Source: Homalodisca vitripennis (Eukaryota > Arthropoda > Insecta > Hemiptera > Cicadellidae). Taken from it: a stretch of DNA of 64,000 nt. This document shows, piece by piece, positions 13,320 through 27,300 of the stretch. The notes below the pieces were generated by a model. It made no database searches, was not told the DNA's origin, and was given only the letters and a program-made list of their open reading frames with translations. The stretch covers positions 1 to 64,000 of the forward strand of contig NW_025777988.1 in the NCBI RefSeq assembly GCF_021130785.1. Direction: 5' to 3'. Numbering within the stretch: position 1 is the first letter of the stretch; each line of letters starts with the position of its first letter. The translations under genes were made by a program, and so were the position numbers.

Positions 13320-14340
13320 CATAGTTCTAATTCGCTACTGTAAAAGAAATATTATCTCTATCAATAAGTATCTTATTATACAAACTGCATCGCTCAGGCG
13401 TCTAGGGAACACTACAGAAATTTCAATGGTTCTCTACACCACCGTTATTTCTTCTAGCACAATTTTTGAACTTTTAGATTCGACTAATTTTACATTTCTT
13501 GTTAAGTTTTCTACTGAAAAATTTCAAAAAAATATTAACAGGAAATCTTCTTTTTACTTACTCCAAACGGAGCGTCGACAATCTTCTCTCACTAAACAAA
13601 TAAAAAAAAAAAATGAAAATATATATTGTACATTCCATTCATACACTAATCTATCAAACGTATATATTATTAATCGTATAAACCCCAATATAAATTATCT
13701 TTATATTGCATTTGTAATTTTAGGTTTAAGTAAACTATAGCTTAACTTACCGAATGTTATAACTGTTCATGTGTACATTATTCGAAATACGTTTGAAATT
13801 ACTGATGAATTATTTAAATTTTTAGATACGCAGTTATTCTTCCTAAATCTCATTTTTCCAGTTTAGATGTCTTTAAGTAAAACCGAATTACTAATAAGTT
13901 TTTGTAAACAATAAATATCGCAAGAAAAAAACATTGACTTTAATTTAAGGTAACCGTATTGAATATTATAGAGGGAATAAATCGAATTTGAGCGGACGAA
14001 AAAACTATTTGTAATGGTTTCCTATTACATCAGCGTCTGTCAAATACTTATAGGATACATTTCTTTGACCAATTATATTTCTTCTAGCTATTGCCCTACA
14101 AAAAAAAATAACATTTCTTTACTTCTTCATAACAGACGCTATTTTAACCGTATTTGTTTGTTAACTAAGTTCGGTTAATAAAAACAACAGAGGAGTTTGA
14201 AAAATGTTTGATATTGTTTTATTATTCCTTAAATTGAATATAATAGTGAATTCTTTTAAATTGTGTTGTTTTTTAAGAACTCATGCTGCAGAGATTTAAA
14301 ATAACTCATACTCATGTCCCATTTTTCCCAATACATCTTT
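13320..14340. other. AT-rich sequence, no supported gene
   Basis: Homology to A' fades at the left edge. A plus-strand open frame at 13,315-13,740 (141 codons) is rich in Ile, Asn, Ser and Lys, has no recognisable domain, and begins in duplicated DNA whose other copy lacks it. I do not call it a gene. The right edge changes gradually into the low-complexity tract. Confidence 0.5.
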
Positions 14341-17300
14341 TGGTATAGCCTAGTCACAATACAACTTCTACACTAGATACCATGAATGATCACCATAATG
14401 TACTAGACTCTTCTCCCAGCGCTCTTGTTAGTTGCACAGTAGACACACTAATCAATCTATCTATGTATTCGCGACTAACAAGGAGACAGAATACAGTGAT
14501 ATCACATTTAGTCATAACATACGAAGAGCGAGTACTGAGAGAGGTCTTATCAAAGTTTCTATTCTACTACATATCTATCTACATCGATGTACAAGTCACA
14601 TCCTACACAAACACACGATAAAACACTAACACTAGAGATCTAGATTCTATCGATCACACAATCATTATACAACACATGATGTCATCACAACTATAGAGGT
14701 CTATAACACACCATTTTTTATCTTATTCTATTCTGATCAACATTGCCAGAGTATACAGAGAGAATTCATCTACTACAGAATACTATGTCACTACTCAGCA
14801 TCGATATTGGCACTATCACTTAATCTAGATATTACTTTCTCACTCCACCTCTATGAGAGATTCTCCTCTGGAGAGAGTGTGAGCGCGCTTAGAGTATATA
14901 TTCTCCTATGCTACTAATTATATTACAGACTTTTATTCACTTCAGAGACTATTAACTCGCCGTTTTGGTGTATCTTATACATATGCTATAATGCACCTGA
15001 AACTAGCAATCACACTATAGTGTATGACTATTCTACATCACATATGTAATACTTACAACTGAGAGATACTCTCGTTGATAAAGCAATAACGCATCTCCTC
15101 AGTGTGTCATTAGAATTACACTTAGAAATTCATTGAGTATATACGGTGACATACAAAGGGAGTTTACATTCTTTACGTACATCCATGATCAACGCTTACC
15201 AGTGGCACTACTGGTAGCAGTAATGTATTATTGAGTCTCAGTAGAGTCGTTAGCTCTATAGTGTAACTCTCAGACTTACTCGTGATTGTTATGGGATACA
15301 CACACTGGCACACGGTAAATGCTTGAGTCGCTGCACATTGAATTTAGGAAGTTGAAGTATAGGTTAATGTTAGCCTACAGTGTGTCCTGATGCGAGTCGT
15401 CTTACACGATTTCTTTATGAAGATACAAGCTGAGAGCATTGGTTGAGTGCCAATATATCACAGATCACACTGTAGTCTCAATGTTAGGTATCTATACTAA
15501 TATGTCTAACGGTACAGCAAGTAGATGACTTGGAGATCGCGAGATAGCTCTGCGAGAGGCGTATGTGTTATCTATCATACAGAAGGGATATCTATTAAGT
15601 GGGGGTGGGGAGGGGGGAGATAGTGCACTGGGGATCTCTGTATACACGGACTACATCAACTGACACTCATGATGGTATGGGCGGGTGAGAGAGAGAGAGC
15701 GTTGTCACTGTCCGCACTTGTTTCTCTGGCAATAGATATTGTAATTGGCTATGTAGCTTCTTATACAGCGTTTTTGTGGATTGGCGTTGTCTCTAGGAGT
15801 GGGTTTAGATTAGTGTTGTATTAGAGATCTCACACTTAGTATGATCAGGCACTGAAACGAATTGTCTTATCTAGTGGTAGCTATATCTAGAGGTAATCAT
15901 TCAGATTGGATGTGAGAGAAAATCACGACACTTACAGTCACTAAGATGAGTGATATCTAGTCTTCGTGTGTCTAGGGCGATCTGGTGAGGAGAGTGTTAT
16001 CTTGAGCTAGAGATTGATTAGATGGACACATAAGATTAACGGTATGATTCTCTAAACGGCGTCTTATGAGACACGTAGTGGCAGTTAATTATTGTAGTCG
16101 ATCGAGTCGTCTTTCACTGGACTGAGTTTCTAGTGATATCTACATGATAGCACGAGCGTTTAGATAGAGATACTATATTAGCGTCTAATGGAACAATAAG
16201 TCTATTTGTCTGAGATGATTTTAGAGAGTGTATGGAGTCTTGCTGTGTGGAGTTCACAACACACACAGTGCGCACAAGGAGTGTTGACATTGATCCTTAT
16301 ATCTCAGAGGGAGACTCTCAGGAGACACACATAGTTCTTAGTGCAGGATATAGTGAGATCTGTGACTCTTGGCTCTGACACCTCATGGTGAGCGGAGCAG
16401 TATGTAGTAGCTCGGGTGAGTCTCAATGAGGCAGCAGGTTGTGGCAGGGGTAGTCTAGAGAGAGAGTAGGCGATGCAATTAGACAGACAAGTGGAGAACA
16501 TGGATAGTATGGACATCTATTGGGACATATCTGAGACAATCTTCTGTAGACTTGGGGGAGCTTGTATAGTGTGGATCTATCAGTTCTAGAGCAGAGTGTT
16601 TCAAGTTACGTGGAGGCACAGGAGTAGTTACTATTAGCGGCGGATGTCTGGAGGAGCGTTATGTAGTCTATCTCTTACTATCTGTGTCTATACTGACAGT
16701 GGGAGGTGTTAGCGAAGGGTGGTGTATCTAGTCTAGAAGGGTGTATCTTCACATATGGAGACAGTACATTAGAGAACAAATATAGTGAGGAGGTCAATTA
16801 TAATTAAGTTAGAGCACTCGTGATTTGTTATATTACAACGTGCAGGTGGTAGGACAAATACACAGACTTTCATTGTCTCACGAGGAGTGTGTTCAGACTA
16901 TTGCGCAGAGAACACCTGCGTGTGTTGTGGACATAGCGTGACATGCACAGTGCGTAGATGATCTCACAAAGGAAAAAGGGGTTGGGGGTGGGGGATATGG
17001 GTTGGGTTTGGTGGATTCTATTCTTGAAGGGACACACTAGTTGTCGTGGTAACAGGTGTATTACGCACAGCGGTGGCGAAGTTTGGTTATGTGAGTGTCA
17101 GGTAGTAGTCTTTGATTTGTGACACACTTCTAGTCATTATGTACTAGGAACAGAGTGTCTAAGGGAGTGGAGATGTACTGTTCTATTGACGAGCACACTG
17201 GAGTCATATGGGAGGACCGGGATGACGTTTATCACATTTTCTTTGGGTGAGCGAGATAGTGGTTAGATTGTATGTGATTAGTTTGGTAGAGATCCTAGAG

Positions 17301-20300
17301 TGGGTAGAGAGATGCAGTGTTCTCTATCATGTGGACATGGGTAGACACCACAGAGGATAGGGAGTGAGTGAGGACTGGATTGTCTTACGAGAGAGATGTC
17401 ATACGAGATTCTCAAACCAGTAGGGCAGGTGAACTTCACACAGCGCGTGTGACATTAGTAGAGATAGGTTGGGATACTAGACACACATACTTCTTGAGAG
17501 AGTGTGTGATGGGTGGGTGATTTGTGGTAGGATACAATCTGAGGTGTGAGGGTATGTTGGAGAGTGTAGTCAGAGACTGTCTGATGATAGTATTTATCAC
17601 ACTTACTATACTATGTCTTAGACATGTGAACACGATGCGTCCGGGGCACATCTCACCATTAGGAGAACAACATAGTAGGAGGGTGTTGCACTTATCAGGG
17701 AGTATGAGTATGTTCTCTGTAGAGAGATGATTGCTATGACATATAGGTACAGCAGAGGAGAGTTGATAGGCTTGGGGAGGTGAGCGGTAGGATGTTTATG
17801 GCATGATAGTGGTGGGTGTGGTTTATCTTTGTTGTTGGCGACACACACACAACATATGCGCAACGATGATATATTGAGATTTAGTGGTAGTGGTGGAGTT
17901 TTTTCTACGCTGGTTATATGTATTGTATAGATAGTCTCTACTTATTATGCACTAGAATTCTAGGTCTTGATATGTTAGGATAGAGCGTGTTAGCAGCAGA
18001 TCAGTAGTCTTCGGTATGAGATGAGCGAGCAATGTGTAGTCATGTGACTATATTTGAAGTCTTTATAACAGTCTCATGGATACTGCAGTACTCAGTGGTA
18101 GTTGGCGACTAATACGTAGTCACAGTTCAGCATTGATTAGGCTACAAGGTGATGTGACTGGAAGACAGACAATGACAGTTTATTAGGACACAATGACAGG
18201 ATAGAGTTGGGTGCACGCTGGTATGGGTGATCAGGGTGGTCTATTGCAGAACGGTGCGGTTGAGTGTTGTTTGGGGGGGGGATGGAGGGGGTGATAAGAA
18301 ACGAGATGAGTAGGCGCAGCATATGAGTTGGTCAGGGAGAAGTGCGATGAGCGGAGACAGGTGTGCATAGACTTTGTGTCACACACGTACACGAGATATT
18401 GTATGGAGCGTAGTGTGTAGAGAGATGACAGGATGGATGACTGATTCATCTGGAGGTATCTTGCTTTGTCTGTATTAGGGCGTGAAGTAAGATTTTAGAT
18501 TGGAGTGGCTTCGTAGGATGCATTGGGGCAGTGTGAGAGTCAGATATTAGTAGATGATGGTGTAGTACACACACCAGAGTAGGGAGTGTGATAGGATGTA
18601 GATGACTGAGTCGGTTGTGTCAACAGTTATACGTGATATTGATACATTTGTAGATTCAGGATGGGATGGGTCAGATCTATGCAGTGTGTAGTATATCTTT
18701 TAGTTGATAGTCACTATGGAGGGGGTTGGATCTTGTAGAGGGTAGGTGAGTGTGAGGGATTAAGGAGGGGTGGCTGAGGACGGGCGGAGTGTCTGGGAGT
18801 GGAGTGTGGTGAGTTCTAGTGTGCTCTAGGGCGTTCAGTTACTTCTTCTCTGGAGCAACACACAGGATGCGGTACAAATGACTCACATAGGACAGATGCG
18901 TCACACCCATAGTATCAGATAAGGTACACTCTTACGGTTTGTATTTATCCAGTGCACATCATGTGTTGGGATATATATGTGACTGATAGTACACATTGTG
19001 GTTAGGACAGTATGAGTGTGTGAGGTGTGTACTACACGGAGGAGTAGTATACACATCGTGGAGAGGGATGCTGTGAGATGTGGAAAAGATCATTGGTCTC
19101 TCTATAGTAGTTATACAACTAGGGTTAGAGAGTGAGTTATCTATAGGATAGAGTAGAGATTAGCACTTTTGTGAGTGTGTAGATCTAGCTACGAGATGAC
19201 TGAATCTAGGGTTGAGGTTGATCTGCATCTATCTCTAGGATATTTTAGGAATGAGGTTGTCAGAATACTTGTTTGAAAGTCGTAATTTGGTAGCTTTATG
19301 TGTGGAGTAGGTCTACTCTCTTCCATTTTTAGTTTGCACTACTATATTCTTTACATTTTGCGTATTGTCGAAGTGTAGAACACGATCTTTCGTAGAGTGT
19401 AGGGAGTGACACACATGCTGGATGTGTGCACACACATTGACAATGTTCTAGGGGGGACACAGGATATGAAGGAGTGGTAGCGTGATAGATCTTACGGTTT
19501 CTTAGAGAGACACACACGCGAGATGTGATATACAGATAGGTATGAGGGGTTTGGGGAGGCGAAGTGGGGCGTAGTGTGGTTCTAAGTATGAGGGATTCTG
19601 TGGGTGGGTGGAGTGTGCTATGTATACTAGATCTGAATATTGGTGAGTGATGTTGGACACTAGTAAGAGTTTCTGCTGTCAGATATGGTGAGCAATAGAC
19701 GGTGCAACGCAGGTTAGATAATTGGGTGCTCTATCTATCTATTATTGAGAGGCACGCGTCTATACAAGCAAGTATGAACTTGCATACTTGACTGTGTGTT
19801 GGTACGCGTATCTACTGCAGTGTCGTGATAGGAGACTAAGTAGTGATATAGAGGAGGAGCACTATACTTAATCAGAGGTGGATTATGTGGGAGACACTCT
19901 TTATCTAGTATTTCTATGTGGTTGTGTAGGTCACATATGACAAGTATAGCATTGCGTGTAGAGTCACAGAGTACGACTCAGCGAGGTGCACGGATTGTGG
20001 GTACACATTAAGGCCCAGTGAACAGGCAGGTTCTATGACACAGGAGCACAGAAGGTTGAAAGGGTCTGGAACACTAGCATTTCATCTGAGAGAGAGAGTG
20101 AGAGGTTGTAGTAGAGGTTTATAGGTAGAGACACACACGAGTGTTCTATATTGGACATATACAGTAGTAGGCGTGGCATTTTTAGTCACAGCTGAGCACA
20201 GGATATATCTAAATGGGCGACATCTAGATATGTTGAGGGATCTACTTCTCATCTAGAGAATGAATGATCATGTCTACTGTGCACAGACAGGCAGTAATGA

Positions 20301-21223
20301 CTAGCTTACTAGGAGTACTTTGATCTGTATTAGCTTAGTTATATCTCCTTGGAGAACACATTTTTGGAGTGTGAGGTGAGACATTTAGACACGGCACAAC
20401 GTGGAGTAGGGATTAGGCGATAAGATGCTTGCATACATGGGAACTTACTTCTAGGACACACACTCACTGGGGTGTGTTGATAGTCATACAGTTCATTGTC
20501 TGAGAGTCCTTCTGTGAGCGAGAGGATTTGTGGTCTGTAGAGAATTAACTATAGTGTATGAGAGAGATGTCACGGGTATTTTGGATTAGTTCTCTGAGTG
20601 AGATCATAGGGCCATCGTGAGTGTGGAGATTCAGATGGAGCTGTCTTATTCGTATACTGGGGGTCTCAGTGATGACACCTTAACAGCATTTGGTGGGATT
20701 CAGGATAAGTAGATTGTATGTGGATATTCTCATTAGACAGTAATGTTATTGAGTCTATTTGATTTGTTGATGCTAGAGCTTATAGACAACACTTAGTAGC
20801 TGCACACGAGATAGATAGGTGTGATGAGCGAACATGTGACACGTGTGCATACAGGCTCGTATAGGCGGATAGTGTGTGCAGGAGAGTAGAGTGGTGTGGT
20901 CATTCTGTGTAGCACACTTTGGTGATAGCTTATATCTGTCGAAGGATGTCACAGAGTTTTTGTCTATCTAGTTCTGGAGAGATTAGACTAGAGTTATTTG
21001 ATCTCAGTGATTAGCCTTGGGGATTGTGAGTATAGAGAGAGGATCTAAGTGACTGGAGAGGAGCATGATAGTTGAGTTGATTCAGGCTTGATATGGTTAG
21101 GTATATAGTAGTGAACATCGTGCAGGGACCACAGTCTAGGGAATAGGTTGACGAGGAGAGTATCTAATATGGATATTTAGCGGACAGGCACACAGATATG
21201 TAAGAGAGACTCATGTTAAGAGC

Positions 21224-21355
21224 TGGATGGAGGTGTAATGGGTTTTTTGATTATGTTGGGTTAGAGGTAGGGATTGTTGGGTTGTGTATTGTGTGTTGTA
21301 TTGTTTTGTAGTTTGTTGTGTGGATTTGTTGGGTTTGTGTATGTTGTGTAGAGGA
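21224..21355. repeat. 132-base stretch without any C
   Basis: From 21,224 to 21,355 there is no C on the plus strand. The sequence is mostly ttgtg, ttggg and tgtgt words. It lies inside the skewed tract but is purer than its surroundings. Confidence 0.8.
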
Positions 21356-24300
21356 CGAGTCTCTGTTTGTGGGAATTTAGAAGTTATCATATTGGGTATA
21401 TTCACAGAGATGCAAAGTTATGAGTGAGGACGTACTGTGATAGAGTTAGAGAGAGAGAGTACACGTAAGGAGAGTGCAGAGTCACGAGCAGTGTCTAGCA
21501 GATGGTGGTGACTTCTTCTGCGGAAGTACGGCAGAGTGTATACAGTTAGACTTGTTATGATTTCTAGGTAGAAGACTCTAGTACAGTACATGCACTTCAC
21601 AACGGCTATAGGTCAGTGTAGGAGGAAGAGTCTAGCTGTGTTGAGATAGCGGGAGTGACTGTGTTTGGTCAGGCAATTATGAGAAAGCTGACGAGAGGAG
21701 GATGTTCTCTGTGGGGAGTGTAGTGTGTGTCTTGAGGGATGTAGGAGGAGAGAATGAGTGGTACAATCACATATCTGGGTATGTGGATCTATTGATGGTA
21801 GTTTATCTAATCTGAGAGATCACATTCTGATGATCTAGTCTATCTCTTTCGAGTACAGAGAGACTACTTGCGGTCGCATGTTTGTACAGTCTCTCTCATT
21901 AGGGGACACATCATGAGTGACGGTGTGATATAGTGACACGAGAGTGGCGAAGTGGTTTTACTAGAGTACCACACGCAGATAGATATCACAAATACTATTG
22001 ATACTTTGTAGTAACATGACATGTACACTGACAGAGACATGAGAGCATGTTAGATAGACAGGGTGTTGTGTAGCGAAAGGTGAAAGGTAGATTAGTCACT
22101 GTTGGGGTGACTAGTGAATACTATCTCTAGGCTGTAGAGGTCATTATGATTTTGTGAGTGTGGTCAGTTACTAGTGGTTCATGTGCACTTGCGGTGTATT
22201 GTCGGGAGGTAGTCAGTTAGAACATCTCTAGCAGTAGTTAGAACTATAGGTATAGATTGTTGTGACGGGGTTTCATGAGAGGGGATTAGAATGGATGCAC
22301 GGTGTAAATATTAGCAACGTGTTCTTGGTCACGGAGTGTGGATCACAATACGTATTCTGAGGTACTGTGGTGTGGCGGACAGCGTGGGTGTAGGTATGAT
22401 GGTGTCTTCTAGATGAGAGATTAGCTTTATTTGGAGAGGGTGCACTCTGATCACTTACGGACGGACAATCTATCGTTTTCATTCTAGCATCTGGTAGACA
22501 TACTTAATCACAGAGTGACATTGATTAGGTGGACAGATGGACACTTTTTGTGATCGCGCGAGAGATATGAGATCTGGGAGTATGGAGGAGGCGTACTATA
22601 TTAGATCATCGAGACGAATATCTGTTGATGGATCACACTGATTGTTTCTTGGTGATGGATAGAGGATGTCATGTTGGACACATAGTACATCTCTTAGTGG
22701 GGGGATGCGGACAGACACGTGTGGCGGATTTTACAGTGTGATCTCGTGGCATCGTTTGTGGGGTATAGAGGTATGTATTTGAGAGGCTACGGATAGGTTA
22801 GAGTAACATGTGCTGAGTTGAAGGGACACACACACTGTGTGCTAGGAGATTGGGCTCATTAGGTATTGGAGACAGATATAGTGCGCTGACAAGAGTTGTA
22901 ACAACGTGAGGCGAGATGTGTATGCAGTTTATAGATGTGGTAGGGACTATGAGTTAGATTCATTAGGAGTATCTATGTTTGATTATTGTCTGGTAGAGGT
23001 AATTCAACACACAGACAACATGGTTAGGAGTGTCTAGAGGTTGTGCACATACGAGCACAGTGATTGGGAGAGTAGAGAGAAATGAGATGCGCGATATGAG
23101 GTAGGGGTGAGGGTGGTGGAGAGGTGTACTGAGTGGAGTGGTATTATAAGAGGGTTTTGGGTGAGGATATTAGTTGTGGTGAGACGTGAGATTATTGCTG
23201 AGCAGAGGTCGAGTGACACAGTATGTCTACAATTATCACAATCTGGTACACACACTACGTGAGTAATGATCTAGCGGGTTCGGGTGTATGTGACGCTGTC
23301 TTATGACGGGCATGAGAAAGAGTATTTGGGTTACGCTGCTATGGTAGCGTCTATACACAGGGTAGATTGGGAATAGAGTGTTCTGAGAGTGTTCTATTAC
23401 GTGTCAAGGAGAGGCAGACGTAGTTAGTGAGGGTGAGAGAGCCTCTCTATTGGGATTTGACATTATTTCTTAGAGTGAGTTGGCGACAGTGAGATTATTT
23501 GGGAAGGGTGTGTGTGGACAAGAGAGGTGTCAGGATGAGTGTTGTGTGTGGAGTGATTATGACTGGAAGCTCACTCTAAGTTGTGACAGCAGAGAGTGAT
23601 GAGTAGGGAGACGTCGTATGTTCTTTCAGGTAGTACAACAGGATAGGTATAGCGTTGATGAGTGTCTGAGGATGGGTAGAATTCTAACATGATTAGTCTA
23701 TGGTTGAGTATGGAGTCTAATTGGGAGACGGATTTTCAGTCTAGGTGTGACAACTGTACACTATTGTAGCATACGTTAGAGATAGTTCTATTCACTAGGA
23801 TCTATGAGGTTCTTTTATAGCAGGGTGATAGGTCTATATTTTTAGTGCACATGATTAGGATAAGTGTGTTTGGAAGGGAGGAGTTGTAGTCTACAGAGTT
23901 AGTGAGTCTTCTTGTCTGTAGATGGAGTAGGTGAGTGCATGGTTACATATCTTCGGGTTGAAGTATCTTTTGTATTTTGTGCACACAGCATCTCTGACAT
24001 TTAGAAGATGTGTATCTTTAGAGGTGAGAGTGTTAGAGTAGTAGTGAAGGGTCTTAGTGACACACTAGGGGTGTCGTGGGATACACTTTATTTGTTACAC
24101 TGAGGCTGCAGGGTCTGTGACCGAATGGATTAGACTAGGGCGACACGTACATTGTGGGGTGAGGCGACTGACGAATGGTGAGACTATATATGAGGGAGGC
24201 GTGTCGAGTTTATGTAGAACACAACTATTGGTAAGCATGTCTCAAAGATAGTCTCTATGACTTTGTTACAACTTGTTGGAGTATATATAGATCGTTGAGG

Positions 24301-27300
24301 GAGGAATCAGATTACTATGTGTAGTCTTCAGAGTGTGGAGGTCTATATATAGAATGGAAGAGAGGAGGCAACGCAGTACGTGAAGTGTGTGTGGATTTTA
24401 GTGGAATAGTATATTTTGTCTGAGAGAGTGTCTGGATCATATCTTCTCTGGAGTAGTTTAGGGGGGTGGGGGGTGGGTTGGTTTTGGGGTATGTCAGGTA
24501 CTATCTTGAAGATGGCGAGTCGAGTGCGCGTTGATGTGTGTTTGGTAGAGGGGTGTATCTCTGTTATATTTGTGATGGGTGAACTTGGTGTTAGATGTGT
24601 TTGTATTGTGAGTGGAGCACACAGGGTCTGAGTGTTGAGTAGTAGATGTTGGACAGATAGCGATGCGAGATTATCTATATATAGACACAGTTTGTCTTCT
24701 CTAGGTGAGATATGGACACTAGAGAGTATGCAGAGTGCTGTGTATGTTGGTCATTGTGATATTGGTGAGAGTGATTATTAGGGGAGAGTAGAGGGTGAGT
24801 AATAGTTTGTGTCATTTTGAGATTTTGATCTTTTCTGTATCAAGGAGTCAGATGTACCTCTCTAATATATGAGTGTCACATTCTACTTAACACACACTAG
24901 GTGTATGTTTGTGATTGAGTGGATCAAGGAGGTATAGTGAGTGGATATGTGATGCAAGCATACATTAGATTTTTATTAGGGATGGTTGTAATCACTCTAT
25001 GGGTCTGGGTAGCACATGCTGAGATACAAAACACTGAGTGCATGTGAGGATGTAGTTGCATCTTCACTTGGTAGTTTAAGGGCATTATGCTCCTACAGGA
25101 GAAAGCATGGGTATACATTGAAAGTCTATAGTGCAGGTGAGTGATGTCTATAGGAGGGTAGTGTGATAGTATCTAGGTGTAAAACATAGATGTGTTTCTA
25201 GTGAGGTGGGGGTAGGTGAAGTTGTGTGGTGTATTGATCATATATATAGTATTTGATTGATCAGTGATTGGTAACGGGGGGAGACTCTCTTGGCACACAT
25301 AGTTCTATTGGAGTAGATAGTAGGGAGGGGAGTGTGAGCAACACTAGACACATTGAGAGAGTGTATCGACAGATGGGGAGAGGATATATGGTGTGTGATG
25401 TTATGATGAGAGATATGCATTTAGTATATTTGTGGGGTTAATAGTAATATGACAACACTTCACGTGTTATTTACTTGATTCATTTCTTCGCATTCAGCAG
25501 TGGAGCAGTGGTTGTGGGGCTAATAGTTTACACATCTGTGTAGTAGTAGTGAGATGAGATGTGTATGAGTAGTCTATGCGACACTTGTGAGGGTGGTATA
25601 TCAAGAGTTTGAGAGTATCTCTTTAAGTGATGAGACGATGAGAGGTATGTTCTGGAGTGGTATCGTGAACTGGAAGACGTGTGATGATTTTGGAACAGAT
25701 TATCTTCAATGGATAGAGTATAGAGAGAGTAATGATTGGTAGAGATGTGATGTGTGGGAGTAGACGTGCGCATGACTATGGGAGTGGTGGCGCACACACA
25801 ACATGTCTGAGCAACTATGGGTATCTAGAGAATTCATTTCAGGAGTGGGTGATAACTGTCTTAGCGGAGGCAAGTGTGTAGAGAGAGAGGTATCAACGAA
25901 GTGACTTTAGGCGGTGGATTAGTGTTGTCACGTCTTTAGATTATTGAGGTGGCTGATATCTGAGCAATGTCTTTAGTTGTAGGGAGCATCTTTACTATGG
26001 GGTCGTCGTGTGACACCTCTTGGTACAGATGTTTTATTGCTACTCTGATGGGGTAGTCTTCTCAACGGACCACTGGAGATTAGTCAGGAGACAGAGATTA
26101 GTATTTCACTGAGTAGAGTCTGGTGAGAGTCTATGTGAGAACAGAGAGTCGGTCAACATCGTAGGATAACTGAGACTAGCTAGTTTGGTGTGTGCGCGCA
26201 GTGTGTTGGGTTTATGATCACATGAATAAGAGAAACCTCTCATATAAATAGGTAGCACATCTATCATATTGTGCCTGGACTTGGTGAGAGAGGTGCGATA
26301 GATCATCTTGTAGAAGTTTCAGATTCAGTGTATAAGTGAGATGGAGATAGTGATGAGTTCTACTAGTATGATATGACTACTAGTGAGATCTCATTGATAC
26401 TGTGGAGTTGATTCTCTGTATGACAGTGAGAGGACTACTGAGAGAGTGTGATTTAAATTTGCGGAGGAGTATGGGATCAGACGATATTGGTTGGACACGA
26501 GGGATGTCTTGGTGTGACACTAGAGGATATTGTACGATTGCTTGAGATCTCTGAGAGATATCTAAGAGCGGGGAGGATCACACTCAGACGTCGAGTGGTA
26601 TCCGATGACACATCTCTATGGAATGATGCATGTCGTTAGTGGTGAGATTTATGGAGGAAGCAGAAGAGTATATAGGACTGGGGGGCAGTGACTGTGTCTG
26701 GGGATTTTTATCTATGTGAGTTCTATTTCACACGAGACTTCGTTTGGGAGACTATAGATCAGTAGTTTGCTAGTGAGAGTGGTGGGAGGTGATATACATG
26801 GGTTATTGATATGGGTTGACACAGATGAGGTGTGGATTCTTGATGTTACTAATGCACAGAGATGGAACAAGAGTGAAGTAGTAGGAGATATGAGCAGACA
26901 CACTATGGGGTAGTAGAGAAAAGTATGGATCTCGTGGTGTCACTGAATGGCGCGTAAATGACGAGTAGTTTTAGGGTAGTGATTCATAGGGTGTTTTTGA
27001 GTTTTGGTGATCTTGTGGTAGTGAGGTCAGACTGTAGTCGGTGGCACGAGAACATTAAGTGGTGGAGGAGTGAGTTATGAGAGTACGTTCATTGCTTTGG
27101 TTAGAGACACACATCTATGGAGAGGTATATCTTATTGATGCGGGTGAGAGATATGGAGAGTGCGAAATGTATCTCTAGTGGGGTGATACAATCTAGTCAC
27201 TCTTGTAGACTAGATAGGGCACGGTATGGTCTACAGATCTCCTAGCTCGCTTGTGAAGAGTTGAGTCAATTTTTCTTTGGAGGAACTGTGCGGAGACGAC

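Larger units (their letters stand above)
2900..13320 (+). repeat. Block A, left copy of a ~10 kb direct duplication
   Basis: Block A matches 35,745-44,960 in the same orientation and order. Anchors include aagaaaggtg plus ctgcagct (3,581 versus 36,441), atttcccagctgga versus atttccagctga (4,092 versus 36,951), tatatcctgcag (8,669 versus 40,831), gcattagca before actatcaggg (11,555 versus 43,217), and cactcccatcagtag (12,809 versus 44,462). The copies differ by many one- to three-base indels and by larger gaps, and the left copy has longer homopolymers. No coding frame is shared: the longest left-copy frame (8,577-8,906, 109 codons) is interrupted in the right copy, so the block is probably non-coding. 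It could be a segmental duplication or falsely joined haplotypes. Confidence 0.85.

Noticed and set aside
13315..13740. 141-codon plus-strand frame
   Set aside because: The product is Ile/Asn/Ser/Lys-rich without any motif. It lies in AT-rich DNA at the edge of a duplicated block and has no counterpart.
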